Source: JAHZMA01 sp965205905
Lineage (GTDB): Bacteria > Pseudomonadota > Alphaproteobacteria > JABAAW01 > JAHZMA01
DNA: 64,000 bases
NCBI GenBank assembly: GCA_965205905.1
Contig: CBDBHZ010000011.1
Coordinates: 496,001-560,000 of the forward strand
Direction of reading: 5' to 3'
Position numbers and translations under genes: made by a program
The notes under the pieces: model-generated
Databases searched by the model: none
Seen by the model: the letters and a program-made list of their open reading frames with translations, nothing else
What the model was told of the DNA's origin: nothing
In this document: positions 46,821 through 55,299 of the stretch, piece by piece
Position numbering within the stretch: position 1 is the stretch's first letter
Layout of the letters: every line of letters begins with the position of its first letter

Positions 46821-46885
46821 TAAATCACCATTTGTGAAAATTTTCTATCACCGCAAAAATACGATTATCATCACGATGATTTTTA

Positions 46886-47347
46886 TTACTCCGAAGAAGT
46901 TTCAGAGATAATGAAAACCGCTTTGCCTAACAATTCTTCTAATGTTGCCGATTGTTCAACAATCGTGAATTTACCACCATCAGAAATTTTTTGGTCACTA
47001 TTACCCGGATTCACGCGCATATAGGCACCGCCTAATAGCCCATCGCTAATAATCGCCACCGCTGTATCGGTTGGCAAACTCACATCATTGCGAATCGCCA
47101 TCGTTACCTGCGCTTGAAACGAATCAGGGTTAATGGCAAGTTTTTCTACCGTGCCAATTTTCACGCCACCGATTCTAACATCATTGCCCACACGCAATCC
47201 CTTGATAGAAGTAAAATCTGCCGCGATTCGCTGGATTGTTCCTTCTTTGGTATCATTTGAATTGGCAGCTGCCCAACTTAAAAAGAATAATGCGATTCCA
47301 AGAACCGTGCCACCCAATAATATTTCAAACCATCTTTGCTTTAACAT
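46886..47347 (-). CDS. MCE/MlaD domain lipid-transport protein (second copy)
   Basis: A 153-residue protein with one N-terminal membrane anchor (about 9-27) and a single MCE domain (about 35-120) containing FTSIKGLRVGNDVRIGGVKIGTVEKL. MlaD-type proteins form hexameric rings that shuttle phospholipids between membranes. I use ATG 47347, with AAGGA nine bases upstream and the previous gene's stop just before; an upstream in-frame start (47398) would overlap that gene. It is paralogous to the upstream MCE gene. Neither mlaE nor mlaF is adjacent. Confidence 0.87.
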   Translation of the reverse strand: MLKQRWFEILLGGTVLGIALFFLSWAAANSNDTKEGTIQRIAADFTSIKGLRVGNDVRIGGVKIGTVEKLAINPDSFQAQVTMAIRNDVSLPTDTAVAIISDGLLGGAYMRVNPGNSDQKISDGGKFTIVEQSATLEELLGKAVFIISETSSE

Positions 47348-47351
47348 AATC

Positions 47352-47825
47352 TTAATTCCTTCTTTCATTAATTTTCTTTTCAGCGCTGAGAATGACACTT
47401 TCCATAATGCCCATCACATCTACTGAATTGGTTGTATAATCAAACTGATCACCAGATTGCATCACATCAAATTCTGCACCCGGATAAATCGCTAAATATT
47501 TTGAGCCAAAAATCCCGCTACTCACGATGGCAATAGAGCTATCAAGCGGCAACCCAATATCAGTAAAAACATCCATTGCCACATTGATAGAGAGATTATC
47601 GGGATTAATTTCAAGCCCCACAACGCGCCCAACATCAACGCCTGCCATCAAAACGCGCGCGCCACTATTAAGCCCGCCTACATTCGAAAAGCGTGCATAT
47701 AAAGGATAGCCTTGCAAATTATCTTCCGAGAAACTATCAGCACGGTAACTTTGTATCAGGATACCAACAAGCAATAATACAAAAATTGCACCTGCCAAAA
47801 AATTCTTTTTTTTATCTGTATTCAT
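47352..47825 (-). CDS. MCE/MlaD domain lipid-transport protein (first copy)
   Basis: A 157-residue MCE protein with an N-terminal anchor (about 9-25, LAGAIFVLLLVGILIQSY) and the domain signature RFSNVGGLNSGARVLMAGVDVGRVVGLEI. It is more like canonical MlaD in its start than its downstream paralog. The two are 4 bp apart and certainly co-transcribed. The pair may form a mixed ring or have split roles. NDUFA12 lies 2 bp upstream. Confidence 0.88.
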   Translation of the reverse strand: MNTDKKKNFLAGAIFVLLLVGILIQSYRADSFSEDNLQGYPLYARFSNVGGLNSGARVLMAGVDVGRVVGLEINPDNLSINVAMDVFTDIGLPLDSSIAIVSSGIFGSKYLAIYPGAEFDVMQSGDQFDYTTNSVDVMGIMESVILSAEKKINERRN

Positions 47826-47827
47826 GA

Positions 47828-48250
47828 TTAAGAATGTCCTTTGAGTTTTTTATTATGAATATCGGGACGCCATGCCTGATAGCTGGCTATCACAGTTTCT
47901 TTGCCGGGCAATTTTGCGTCAGGGTAAAGCGCAACAGCAGTGCCAGTAATATTGGATTGCGGTGCTTTTTCCCAGCGATAGGTGTTATCGTTACTTTTGG
48001 GCAATTCATTCGTGCCGTAATGTAACCAACGATGCCAATTTGGTGCAACATTGCTCGGGTCGTTTCTTTGGGGGTCATTTCTTTGGGAGTCGCTGCTTCT
48101 TAGATGATTTACTTTGGCGTAAACCACCCAACGCTTGCGCTTGCCATTGGCAGGGAGACGTTTATGTTCGTAATAATGATTACCAACACTATCTTGCCCG
48201 ACCCATTTGCCGTTAAACAAAGTTATGATGCGTGTTATACTGGTTGTCAT
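47828..48250 (-). CDS. NDUFA12 (17.2-kDa) family complex I accessory protein
   Basis: This 140-residue protein matches the bacterial relatives of mitochondrial NDUFA12: GKWVGQDSVGNHYYEHKR, KRWVVYAKV, and WHRWLHYGTNELP, then YQAWRPDI near the end. In alphaproteobacteria the protein is an accessory subunit of NADH:quinone oxidoreductase. It contains an extra QRNDPQRNDP segment (about 56-65) from a 15-bp duplication. The location before MCE genes and DUF2155 is the conserved alphaproteobacterial order. Confidence 0.93.
   Translation of the reverse strand: MTTSITRIITLFNGKWVGQDSVGNHYYEHKRLPANGKRKRWVVYAKVNHLRSSDSQRNDPQRNDPSNVAPNWHRWLHYGTNELPKSNDNTYRWEKAPQSNITGTAVALYPDAKLPGKETVIASYQAWRPDIHNKKLKGHS
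48059..48088 (-). repeat. 15-bp tandem duplication in the NDUFA12 gene
   Basis: GTCGTTTCTTTGGGG (48059-48073) and GTCATTTCTTTGGGA (48074-48088) are adjacent near-identical copies; in frame they insert a second QRNDP unit into the protein. Confidence 0.8.
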
Positions 48251-48372
48251 TGCCTATTCTAACAAAATATTTTCATGGTTTACACTTAATAATATTACGA
48301 TAATCAAAAGTACCGCAAAAATCAATATCTATATCATTTATAATCATAATATTACCCAAAATAGTGTCATGA

Positions 48373-49008
48373 TTAGAAACTAACGCGCACGCCAAAATCA
48401 TAGAAAGAAAAATCCTCACCTAAATGCGTTGTATATAAGCGAGTGCCTGCAACAATGCTCATCGCATTATTAAGATAAAATTCAACACCACCACCTATAA
48501 TCTGTCCTGATGATTCCAGTATGTCGCTATTTTCTGAATCTAGCGAATCGGTAATCTCGTAAGTATAGTTTGAACGGCCAACGCGAATGAACGGTTGCAG
48601 AGAGCTTGGTCCTGAAAATGCGAGCGGATAATAGATATAAGAAAGACCAATACCAGAAAAACTATAATTAAAGACACCATCTTGACCGTTCGTGCCGCCA
48701 GTTTCATAATAGCGATAATTCACTTCAACTTCTGCGCCAAAACTTTCAACTTCAAACGCATGACGTTCGGTGCGGTAAAGGATGGCTATAGCGTTATTAT
48801 CCCATTGCGATTTTTTCTCTATCTCGTCGGGGGAATAAAGATAAACTTCACCTGACCAGTCAGTTAAATCATCAGGATATTCAGTCTCAGGCGCGGCAAC
48901 ATTGCTGTAACCATTGCCTAAAATGATCGAAAAAGAAAAGCCATCATTGGCAAATGCTTGGTGACTGCTTAAAATAAGCAAAATAAATATAATCAGTAAT
49001 TTTTTCAT
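48373..49008 (-). CDS. small outer-membrane beta-barrel protein
   Basis: About 211 residues: a signal peptide (MKKLLIIFILLILSSHQAFA) then alternating strands ending in FYDFGVRVSF, the C-terminal aromatic typical of outer-membrane barrels. Features such as GIGLSYIYYPLAFSG and FIRVGRSNYTYE suggest an eight-stranded OmpA/OmpX/OmpW-like fold. It is acidic in the loop regions. I use ATG 49008 with a GGGGAT upstream rather than TTG 49014. Function unknown; it stands alone. Confidence 0.72.
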   Translation of the reverse strand: MKKLLIIFILLILSSHQAFANDGFSFSIILGNGYSNVAAPETEYPDDLTDWSGEVYLYSPDEIEKKSQWDNNAIAILYRTERHAFEVESFGAEVEVNYRYYETGGTNGQDGVFNYSFSGIGLSYIYYPLAFSGPSSLQPFIRVGRSNYTYEITDSLDSENSDILESSGQIIGGGVEFYLNNAMSIVAGTRLYTTHLGEDFSFYDFGVRVSF

Positions 49009-49240
49009 CTTCAATATCCCCGCTTTTTCGGCATTCTGCCGTCATCGTTTTTAAGTTATACATCAGTAGCGATATGAAACTCGCCTCTAGATGCACGATA
49101 CCTGCTTTTGGTTTCACCAATCGCAAAACATCTATCAAACACCCTATATGAGCATTTATATTACCTGCATTTTACTATTTTAAAAATAACATTGCAAGCA
49201 TAGTTACGGTATTGCAATTATTACAATAACGATTCTTTTT

Positions 49241-49305
49241 TACGGGTCTTTTGTACGGGTCTTTTTTGCGGGTCTTTATTAGCAGGCTTTATTAGGGGGC
49301 TTTAT
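49241..49305 (+). repeat. five 13-bp tandem copies upstream of nrdJ
   Basis: Copies at 49241, 49254, 49267, 49280 and 49293, each exactly 13 bp: TACGGGTCTTTTG, TACGGGTCTTTTT, TGCGGGTCTTTAT, TAGCAGGCTTTAT, TAGGGGGCTTTAT. The first three and last two form sub-types, suggesting stepwise expansion. The units are about 350-410 bp upstream of nrdJ. Confidence 0.85.
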
Positions 49306-49487
49306 AATTTTATTATTATTTTATGCACAGGTAAGACAAGGTTTTAGTGGCTTGTAAATCAATGAAAATTAAGATTTTAAAAATTGATTGTGGACAATCC
49401 AAAATTTGTTAGCATCAATCATAGCGCATCATCACTATCACACATAATATGGAGTTGATTTTATCATCACATAAAACATATGAGCAT

Positions 49488-49511
49488 AAAATATTCTGGA
49501 AAATATTCTAG
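49488..49511 (+). repeat. 12-bp tandem duplication upstream of nrdJ
   Basis: AAAATATTCTGG (49488-49499) and AAAATATTCTAG (49500-49511) are adjacent copies with one difference, about 150 bp before nrdJ. Confidence 0.7.
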
Positions 49512-49653
49512 AAAAAGCCAAATGATAGGAGCTAAACTATTGTCTAGTATGGTTGTTTTTATGCTTTTTCAGCTTTTCTGCTGTTTATTTTATGCTATGT
49601 TGTGATGGTGATAAGTTAAGAAAATGGTGATAATATTTTAAGGTGTGATTCGG

Positions 49654-52600
49654 ATGAAGATTAAACGTGTTTTTACTAAAATGGGCAGCTGCCCTTATGA
49701 AGCGATTCCATTTCATTTTGTTTCGGCAGAATTGCGTAACATTGATGGCACATTGGTGTTTCAGCAAAACGAAATTGAAGTGCCAGCAGCATGGTCGCAA
49801 ATTGCATCCGATATATTGGCGCAAAAATATTTCCGCAAAGCGGGTGTGCCATCGGATTTAGAAAAAATCCCAGAAGATGATATTCCTGAATTTTTATGGC
49901 GCGCACAAGCCTCACCCACCGCCAAAAACCTCACTTATGGTGGAGAGGTAAGTGCCAAGCAATTATTTGATAGGCTGGCAGGCACATGGTGCTATTGGGG
50001 TGTTAAGGGCGGCTATTTCTCGTCCGATGAAGATGCCCGCACCTATTATGACGAAACCCGCTATATGCTTGCCACGCAAATGGTTGCGCCCAACTCTCCG
50101 CAATGGTTTAACACGGGCTTATATTGGGCTTATGGCATTATGGGCAATTCGCAAGGGCATTATTTTGTGAATCACGAAACCGAACAGCTAGAAAAATCAA
50201 ACTCTGCATACGAACGCCCACAACCCCATGCTTGCTTTATCCAATCGGTTAATGATGATTTGGTGAATGAAAACGGCATTATGGATTTATGGGTGCGCGA
50301 GGCACGTTTATTTAAGTATGGCTCTGGCACAGGCACTAATTTTTCATCATTGCGTAGTTCGGGTGAGAATCTTTCTGGTGGTGGTAAATCATCGGGGCTG
50401 ATGTCGTTCCTTAAGGTAGGTGACCGTTCGGCTGGGGCAATCAAATCGGGCGGCACAACCAGACGTGCGGCTAAAATGGTGGTGGTTGATATTGACCATC
50501 CCGATGTTGAAGATTTTATCAGTTGGAAATATCGCGAAGAACAAAAAGTCGCGGCATTGGTTGCGGGTTCTAAAATCTACAACATCCATCTTAACCGAAT
50601 CATGGCGGCTTGCCAAGACGATACAGTGCCTGAAACTTTTACGGGCGACTATAATCAATATGACCCGAATCACAATCCGCATTTGAAATTGCGTGTGCAA
50701 GAAGCCTTGCGGTCGATGATTCCTGATAATTACATTCAGCGCGTGTTGCAATTTGCCAAGCAAGGCTACACGCAAGTTGATTTTCCAGTGCTTGATGCCG
50801 ATTGGGATTCCGAAGCCTACGCCACTGTTGCAGGGCAAAATGCCAATAATACTGTGCGTGTTAGCGATGATTTTTTACGTGCGGTTGAAGGTGATAAAGA
50901 TTGGGATTTGACAGCGCGCGGTGATGGTTCGGTAATGAAAACCATGAAAGCAAGTGAGTTATGGGAGCAAATCGGTCATGCCGCATGGGCGAGTGCCGAC
51001 CCGGGCTTGCAGTTTGATACCACCATCAATGATTGGCATACTTGCCCGCAATCTGGCAGAATTAATGCCTCAAACCCTTGTTCGGAATATATGTTTTTAG
51101 ATGATACCGCCTGTAATTTGGCATCGTTCAATCTGTTGAAATTCCGCAATGATAAAACGGGTGCGTTTCAAACCAAAGAATTTATTCATGCCACAAGGTT
51201 ATTAACCATCACATTGGAAGTATCGGTGTTGATGGCGCATTTTCCATCTAAAGAAATTGCGTTGCTTTCTTATCGCTATCGCACATTGGGCTTGGGTTAT
51301 GCCAATCTGGGCGGCTATCTTATGACCGAAGGCATTCCGTATGATTCTGCTGAAGCGCGCGCATTTTGCGCCGCTATCAGCGCGTTAATGACTGGCACAT
51401 GTTACAAAGTATCAGCAGAAATGGCAAAAGAAGTTGGCGCATTTACGGGCTATAAAGATAATGCCCCCCATATGTTACGGGTGATTCGCAATCATAGGCT
51501 TGCGGCATTAGGCGACGTTGAAAATTATGAAGATTTGCAAAAAAATCCAGTTGCTTTGAAGCATGATGATTGCGCTGATAAGCAATTATTGCAGGCGGCA
51601 ATCGATTCGTGGGATGATGCGCTTTCGTTAGGTGAAAAGCACGGCTATCGCAATGCACAAGTTACCGTTGTTGCACCTACTGGCACGATTGGCATTGTGA
51701 TGGATTGTGCCACCACAGGTATCGAGCCCGATTTTGCACTGGTAAAAGTGAAAAAACTTGCAGGCGGTGGCGTGTTGAAAATGATTAATTCAGCCGTGCC
51801 AACCGCGTTGAAAAATCTAGGCTATAATGCGCAACAAATCACCGATATTGTTGACTATATTAATGGCACGCAAACATTTAATCATGCGCCGCATATTAAT
51901 CGCGAAAGCTTGCGGGCAAAAGGCTTCACTGATGCTCTGATTGATTCGCTAGAATCGCGTTTAGAAGGCACATTCCATTTGCGTGGCTTATTCACACCGT
52001 TTAATTTAGGCGAAGATTTTGTGAGCCAAAAGTTAAAATGTGATGTCAAAAATGCTGATATTTTAACGTCATTGGGCTTTACTGCCACGCAAATTGCCGA
52101 AGCGAATCGCGTGATTTGTGGTACGATGGGGATTGAAGGTGCGCCCACATTGAAAGAAAAAGATTTGCCGGTATTTGATTGCGCTAACACATGCGGCAAT
52201 GGCAAAAGATTTTTATCAGCCGAAGGGCATATTCGCATGATGGCGGCAGCGCAACCGTTCATTAGCGGTGCTATTTCTAAAACCATCAATATGCCGAATC
52301 ATGCTACCATTACCGATTGCCTCGATGCCTATCGGTTATCGTGGGAATTGGGCTTAAAAGCCAATGCACTTTACCGCGATGGGTCTAAACTTAGCCAACC
52401 TCTGATGAGCTCTTTGGTCAGTGATGTTGACGATGTTAGCAATGATGATTCTGAGAATATCAGTAATGAAATCATTATGAAAATCGCTAAAAAAATGGCA
52501 TTGATGGCGACCAAAGAATCGCAAAGAGCAGCGGCTTCAGAACATAAACAGCGTAAACGCTTGCCCGCAAGGCGCAAAGGCTATACTCAAAAAGCAATCG

Positions 52601-53250
52601 TTGGGGGGCATAAAGTCTATCTGCATACGGGCGAATATGATGATGGCTCATGTGGCGAAATCTTTATTGATATGCACAAGGAAGGCGCGGCATTCCGTTC
52701 GATGATGAATAATTTTGCGATTGCGGTTTCTATCGGCTTACAATATGGCGTGCCGTTGCGCGAATTTGTTGATGCTTTTATTCTAACGCGATTCGAACCC
52801 GGTGGGTTTGTGCAAGGCAATGATTCGATTAAAAGCGCGACATCGATTCTTGACTATATTTTCCGTGAATTAGCCATTAGCTATTTGGGACGTGAAGATT
52901 TGATGCAGCAACAGCCAAATGCGGGCGATTTGCACGGGTTAGGCGCGGGGCATCGTGAAGGGCGATTAGATGATGCTTATCGTATGGATAAATTTGTTTC
53001 AAGTGGCTATATCAAACAGCTTTTAAGCGATAATAATGTGTCTCCCTCAGCACCATCACCTGATTCTATTTCAAAAAACATAGCATCAGATATTGCCCCA
53101 AAGAATGAAGAAGAAAAAGAAATATTGGCGCAAACAGCGATTGATTCTTACGAGGGCGATGCTTGTGTGGGGTGCGGTCATCTTACATTGGTTCGCACTG
53201 GCACCTGCATGACATGTATGACATGCGGTCAAACAACGGGTTGTAGCTGA
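49654..53250 (+). CDS. nrdJ: adenosylcobalamin-dependent (class II) ribonucleotide reductase NrdJ
   Basis: NrdJ reduces ribonucleotides to deoxyribonucleotides using a B12-generated radical, independent of oxygen. The 1198-residue length and start MKIKRVFTK match alphaproteobacterial enzymes. Visible features: ATQMVAPNSPQWFNTG and PHACFIQSV (active-site Cys), KYGSGTGTNFSSLR, the NPCSEYMFLDD catalytic motif (N-x-C-x-E), PTGTIGIVMDC, and a C-terminal redox segment VGCGHLTLVRTGTC followed by CMTCGQTTGCS. I use ATG 49654 (AAGG ten bases upstream) over GTG 49645. It implies a need for B12, made or imported elsewhere. Confidence 0.95.
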   Translation: MKIKRVFTKMGSCPYEAIPFHFVSAELRNIDGTLVFQQNEIEVPAAWSQIASDILAQKYFRKAGVPSDLEKIPEDDIPEFLWRAQASPTAKNLTYGGEVSAKQLFDRLAGTWCYWGVKGGYFSSDEDARTYYDETRYMLATQMVAPNSPQWFNTGLYWAYGIMGNSQGHYFVNHETEQLEKSNSAYERPQPHACFIQSVNDDLVNENGIMDLWVREARLFKYGSGTGTNFSSLRSSGENLSGGGKSSGLMSFLKVGDRSAGAIKSGGTTRRAAKMVVVDIDHPDVEDFISWKYREEQKVAALVAGSKIYNIHLNRIMAACQDDTVPETFTGDYNQYDPNHNPHLKLRVQEALRSMIPDNYIQRVLQFAKQGYTQVDFPVLDADWDSEAYATVAGQNANNTVRVSDDFLRAVEGDKDWDLTARGDGSVMKTMKASELWEQIGHAAWASADPGLQFDTTINDWHTCPQSGRINASNPCSEYMFLDDTACNLASFNLLKFRNDKTGAFQTKEFIHATRLLTITLEVSVLMAHFPSKEIALLSYRYRTLGLGYANLGGYLMTEGIPYDSAEARAFCAAISALMTGTCYKVSAEMAKEVGAFTGYKDNAPHMLRVIRNHRLAALGDVENYEDLQKNPVALKHDDCADKQLLQAAIDSWDDALSLGEKHGYRNAQVTVVAPTGTIGIVMDCATTGIEPDFALVKVKKLAGGGVLKMINSAVPTALKNLGYNAQQITDIVDYINGTQTFNHAPHINRESLRAKGFTDALIDSLESRLEGTFHLRGLFTPFNLGEDFVSQKLKCDVKNADILTSLGFTATQIAEANRVICGTMGIEGAPTLKEKDLPVFDCANTCGNGKRFLSAEGHIRMMAAAQPFISGAISKTINMPNHATITDCLDAYRLSWELGLKANALYRDGSKLSQPLMSSLVSDVDDVSNDDSENISNEIIMKIAKKMALMATKESQRAAASEHKQRKRLPARRKGYTQKAIVGGHKVYLHTGEYDDGSCGEIFIDMHKEGAAFRSMMNNFAIAVSIGLQYGVPLREFVDAFILTRFEPGGFVQGNDSIKSATSILDYIFRELAISYLGREDLMQQQPNAGDLHGLGAGHREGRLDDAYRMDKFVSSGYIKQLLSDNNVSPSAPSPDSISKNIASDIAPKNEEEKEILAQTAIDSYEGDACVGCGHLTLVRTGTCMTCMTCGQTTGCS

Positions 53251-53291
53251 TTGATTTTTTCAGGGATAACCATATATGATGGGCTTGTTAT

Positions 53292-53336
53292 AGCATTGAA
53301 TAAAATGTTATGAACAATGCTCACTATTAAAATAGT
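53292..53336. promoter_or_regulatory. two inverted repeats upstream of the first barrel paralog
   Basis: AGCATTG (53292-53298) pairs with CAATGCT (53315-53321) across 16 bases, and ACTATT-AA-AATAGT (53323-53336) is a perfect palindrome 17 bp before the start codon. They could be an nrdJ terminator-like fold without a T run, an operator, or a leader hairpin. Confidence 0.35.
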
Positions 53337-53353
53337 ATTTAAGAAAGAAAAAA

Positions 53354-54310
53354 ATGCTTAACATGATACTTAAAAGATACGTCGCGATTTTATTATCCAT
53401 ATTAGTTTTTGGTGCCTTTCAACAGGCAATAGCGCAAGAAACTGATGATACGCTTGAAGTTGAAGCAGAGGAACAAGAAGCAGCAGTGGTTACAGAAGCG
53501 CAAGCACCTATAACAGAAAAAAAGGTCAAAGGTCGTGGCGGTAGTGGTTGGGGCGTTGGTTCTAGCTATACCACCACAAGTGTCATTGCCTACACTATTC
53601 GTACATCAATTGCCGATGAGAGCAATACCAGCCAAGCTTCATCTCATAATGCGGTGCCGTCAGTTATGTATCGCAATAAAAAATTTATTAGCTACAGATT
53701 TGCTGTCGCGCAATTTGACTATAGCGATACTATTACAGAAAAAAAAGGCGATAGTTCCTACAAGCTTGGTGTAAATTTTGCGCTTGGCAATGATACTTTT
53801 ATTACCAATCTGCATCCTTTTGGCGGCAGGTTTTATTTTGCATTAGGGATTACCGATTTTGAATTAAAGCTTGGCTTCGGTGGTTCTGTATCAGGTGAAG
53901 CGAGTGAAACGCAAGAAGACATAATAGACCCAAAGACAGGCGGACCACTAAAAGTAACTTCTGAAGTAACAGGTAGAGTTGGTGGTTCACTTGCTTATGA
54001 AGGGCTTGCAACCTATACAGGGTTGGGTTGGGGCACCAAACATCCTGATAAAAGAGGGTTCGGAATGCGGTTTGAATTGGCTGTGATTCAAGTGCCAAAA
54101 CCAAAGGTAAATTTATATGCGAACGGTTTTAAGGCTGCGGCTGCAGTTGATGTTGACGGTGAGGAAAGAGAAATTAGTACCGAAGCAATCGATGCAGAAA
54201 TTAACCAACTTGTCAGCGATACCGCTAAATATGAAAGAGACTTAGAAAAAGATGCCGCCCAGCTTGATATATTCCCCGTGATAGAAATAGGCTTCAGTTA
54301 TCATTTCTAA
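53354..54310 (+). CDS. outer-membrane protein, first of a tandem paralog pair
   Basis: A 318-residue exported protein: signal peptide (about 1-27, ...QQAIAQ), an acidic Glu-rich linker (about 28-50), then a predicted barrel ending in VIEIGFSYHF. It shares with the next gene the order LHPFG/LYPFG, ATYTGLGWGTKHPDKR/AAYLGIGMGTKRHSKR, a helical stretch (DAEINQLVSDTAKYERDLEKDAAQ) and the terminal FPVIEIGFSYHF pattern. This layout recalls uncharacterised barrels of the OmpW/porin type; no function is recognised. The start follows an A-rich AAGAAAGAAAAAA. Confidence 0.72.
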   Translation: MLNMILKRYVAILLSILVFGAFQQAIAQETDDTLEVEAEEQEAAVVTEAQAPITEKKVKGRGGSGWGVGSSYTTTSVIAYTIRTSIADESNTSQASSHNAVPSVMYRNKKFISYRFAVAQFDYSDTITEKKGDSSYKLGVNFALGNDTFITNLHPFGGRFYFALGITDFELKLGFGGSVSGEASETQEDIIDPKTGGPLKVTSEVTGRVGGSLAYEGLATYTGLGWGTKHPDKRGFGMRFELAVIQVPKPKVNLYANGFKAAAAVDVDGEEREISTEAIDAEINQLVSDTAKYERDLEKDAAQLDIFPVIEIGFSYHF

Positions 54311-54349
54311 GTGGCATTTTTAATTGGCATTTCTAATTGGCATTTAAGC
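54298..54349 (+). repeat. 13-bp array that begins inside the stop of the first barrel gene
   Basis: TTATCATTTCTAA (54298-54310, the final codons and TAA), GTGGCATTTTTAA (54311-54323), TTGGCATTTCTAA (54324-54336) and TTGGCATTTAAGC (54337-54349). The first unit is coding, the rest are not. Confidence 0.8.
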
Positions 54350-54369
54350 AGAGTGATTCTATATAAGAT

Positions 54370-54383
54370 ACCCTTGCTAGGGT
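54370..54383 (+). promoter_or_regulatory. short hairpin upstream of the second barrel gene
   Basis: ACCCT-TGCT-AGGGT is a perfect five-pair stem with a four-base loop, in the gap between the two paralogs. It lacks a T run, so it is more likely a leader or regulatory element than a terminator. Confidence 0.3.
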
Positions 54384-54486
54384 GATTGGCATATTGATTG
54401 CTTTTATGATGGCGTAATGTTATATTTTATTTGTGGTAAATAACAATATTATTTATCCAAAATCATTAGGCAAGCGAAAATTTTCA

Positions 54487-55299
54487 ATGAAAATGACACA
54501 TATCATCAACAATACTATTCATTCTCGCAATATTTATTGTCGGGTCATCTTATTGGCATTCGCATTGGCATTCTTGCTGGCATCATCTTTGTTTGTGCAA
54601 ACAGCAAACGCGCAACAAACAGTGCCAACAACAGAGCTTGAAACTTGGCGCGCTGGCTATACTGCCGAACTTATTGGCGGCAATCATGGCTATGGTGTGG
54701 CATTTTCTGTTCGTCAAAATTATTATTACAGCCTGCGATTTCTTTTGCTTACTTATGAGAATCAAATTAAGATGGAAGAAAATAATAACGATAATTCTTA
54801 TGAATATGCGTATCAGAGCAAATTTGAAAATTATGCGTTGGTTGCGAATCTCTATCCATTTGGTGATAACACTTTTATTTCTTCTGGCGTTTTTAATCTT
54901 AATATGCGCTATGATAGCGATGGTTATGTGAGGCGAACATTTACGGATTCCGATGATGAAACATATATATTGGAAGCAGGTTATAAAACAGCAGTAAGCT
55001 ATAAAGGCAATGCGGCTTATCTGGGTATTGGCATGGGCACGAAAAGACATTCAAAAAGAAAAATATCCTTACGCGCTGAATTAGGGTTTATTTTTATGCC
55101 ATCAGCTGATGATGTGCAAGTCAGTTTGAGTGAAATTGAAGCGGTAGGGGACGCGTCGCTTGCATCAGATGCGTCAGTGGCGGCACAAAATGAATTACGT
55201 GATAAAACATTAGGGGCTTATTCGGCGAAAGTAAGACGAGACGCTGATGCTTTCAAATATTACCCCGTGATAGAAGCTGGCATCACTTATCATTTTTAG
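54487..55299 (+). CDS. outer-membrane protein, second of the tandem paralog pair
   Basis: About 270 residues from ATG 54487 (a GTG at 54433 is in frame but adds 18 unlikely residues). A long signal peptide (about 1-43, ...SSLFVQTANA) precedes the barrel. Homology to its upstream neighbour is plain in the second half: LYPFGDNTFISSG, AAYLGIGMGTKRHSKR, FMPSADDVQVS, an Ala-rich helix and the terminal YYPVIEAGITYHF. Function unknown. It lacks the acidic linker of the first copy. Confidence 0.7.
   Translation: MKMTHIINNTIHSRNIYCRVILLAFALAFLLASSLFVQTANAQQTVPTTELETWRAGYTAELIGGNHGYGVAFSVRQNYYYSLRFLLLTYENQIKMEENNNDNSYEYAYQSKFENYALVANLYPFGDNTFISSGVFNLNMRYDSDGYVRRTFTDSDDETYILEAGYKTAVSYKGNAAYLGIGMGTKRHSKRKISLRAELGFIFMPSADDVQVSLSEIEAVGDASLASDASVAAQNELRDKTLGAYSAKVRRDADAFKYYPVIEAGITYHF

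Larger units (their letters stand above)
49009..49653. other. 645-bp gene-free region upstream of nrdJ
   Basis: This AT-rich divergent intergenic stretch holds no convincing protein or RNA gene. It contains the five-copy 13-bp array (49241-49305), a 12-bp duplication (49488-49511), the sequence TTGTGGACAA at 49389-49398 that resembles a DnaA box with one mismatch, and a small CAGC/GCTG hairpin near 49570. I found no cobalamin-riboswitch core and no clear NrdR box. It is by far the longest gap in a window where genes usually touch. Confidence 0.6.

Noticed and set aside
46630..46911. Plus-strand frame over the DUF2155 gene
   Set aside because: It is antisense to a well-supported conserved gene and its Lys/Thr-rich composition has no family features.
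49241..49305. CRISPR array
   Set aside because: Units are directly adjacent without spacers, only 13 bp long, and no cas genes are present.
49306..49653. Cobalamin riboswitch before nrdJ
   Set aside because: I could not find the conserved B12-box core or supporting stems; the region is simply AT-rich.
53180..53245. Tandem duplication in the NrdJ C-terminal Cys motif
   Set aside because: The C-x2-C-x2-C spacing matches the usual family ending in length, so the 9-bp similarity is coincidental.
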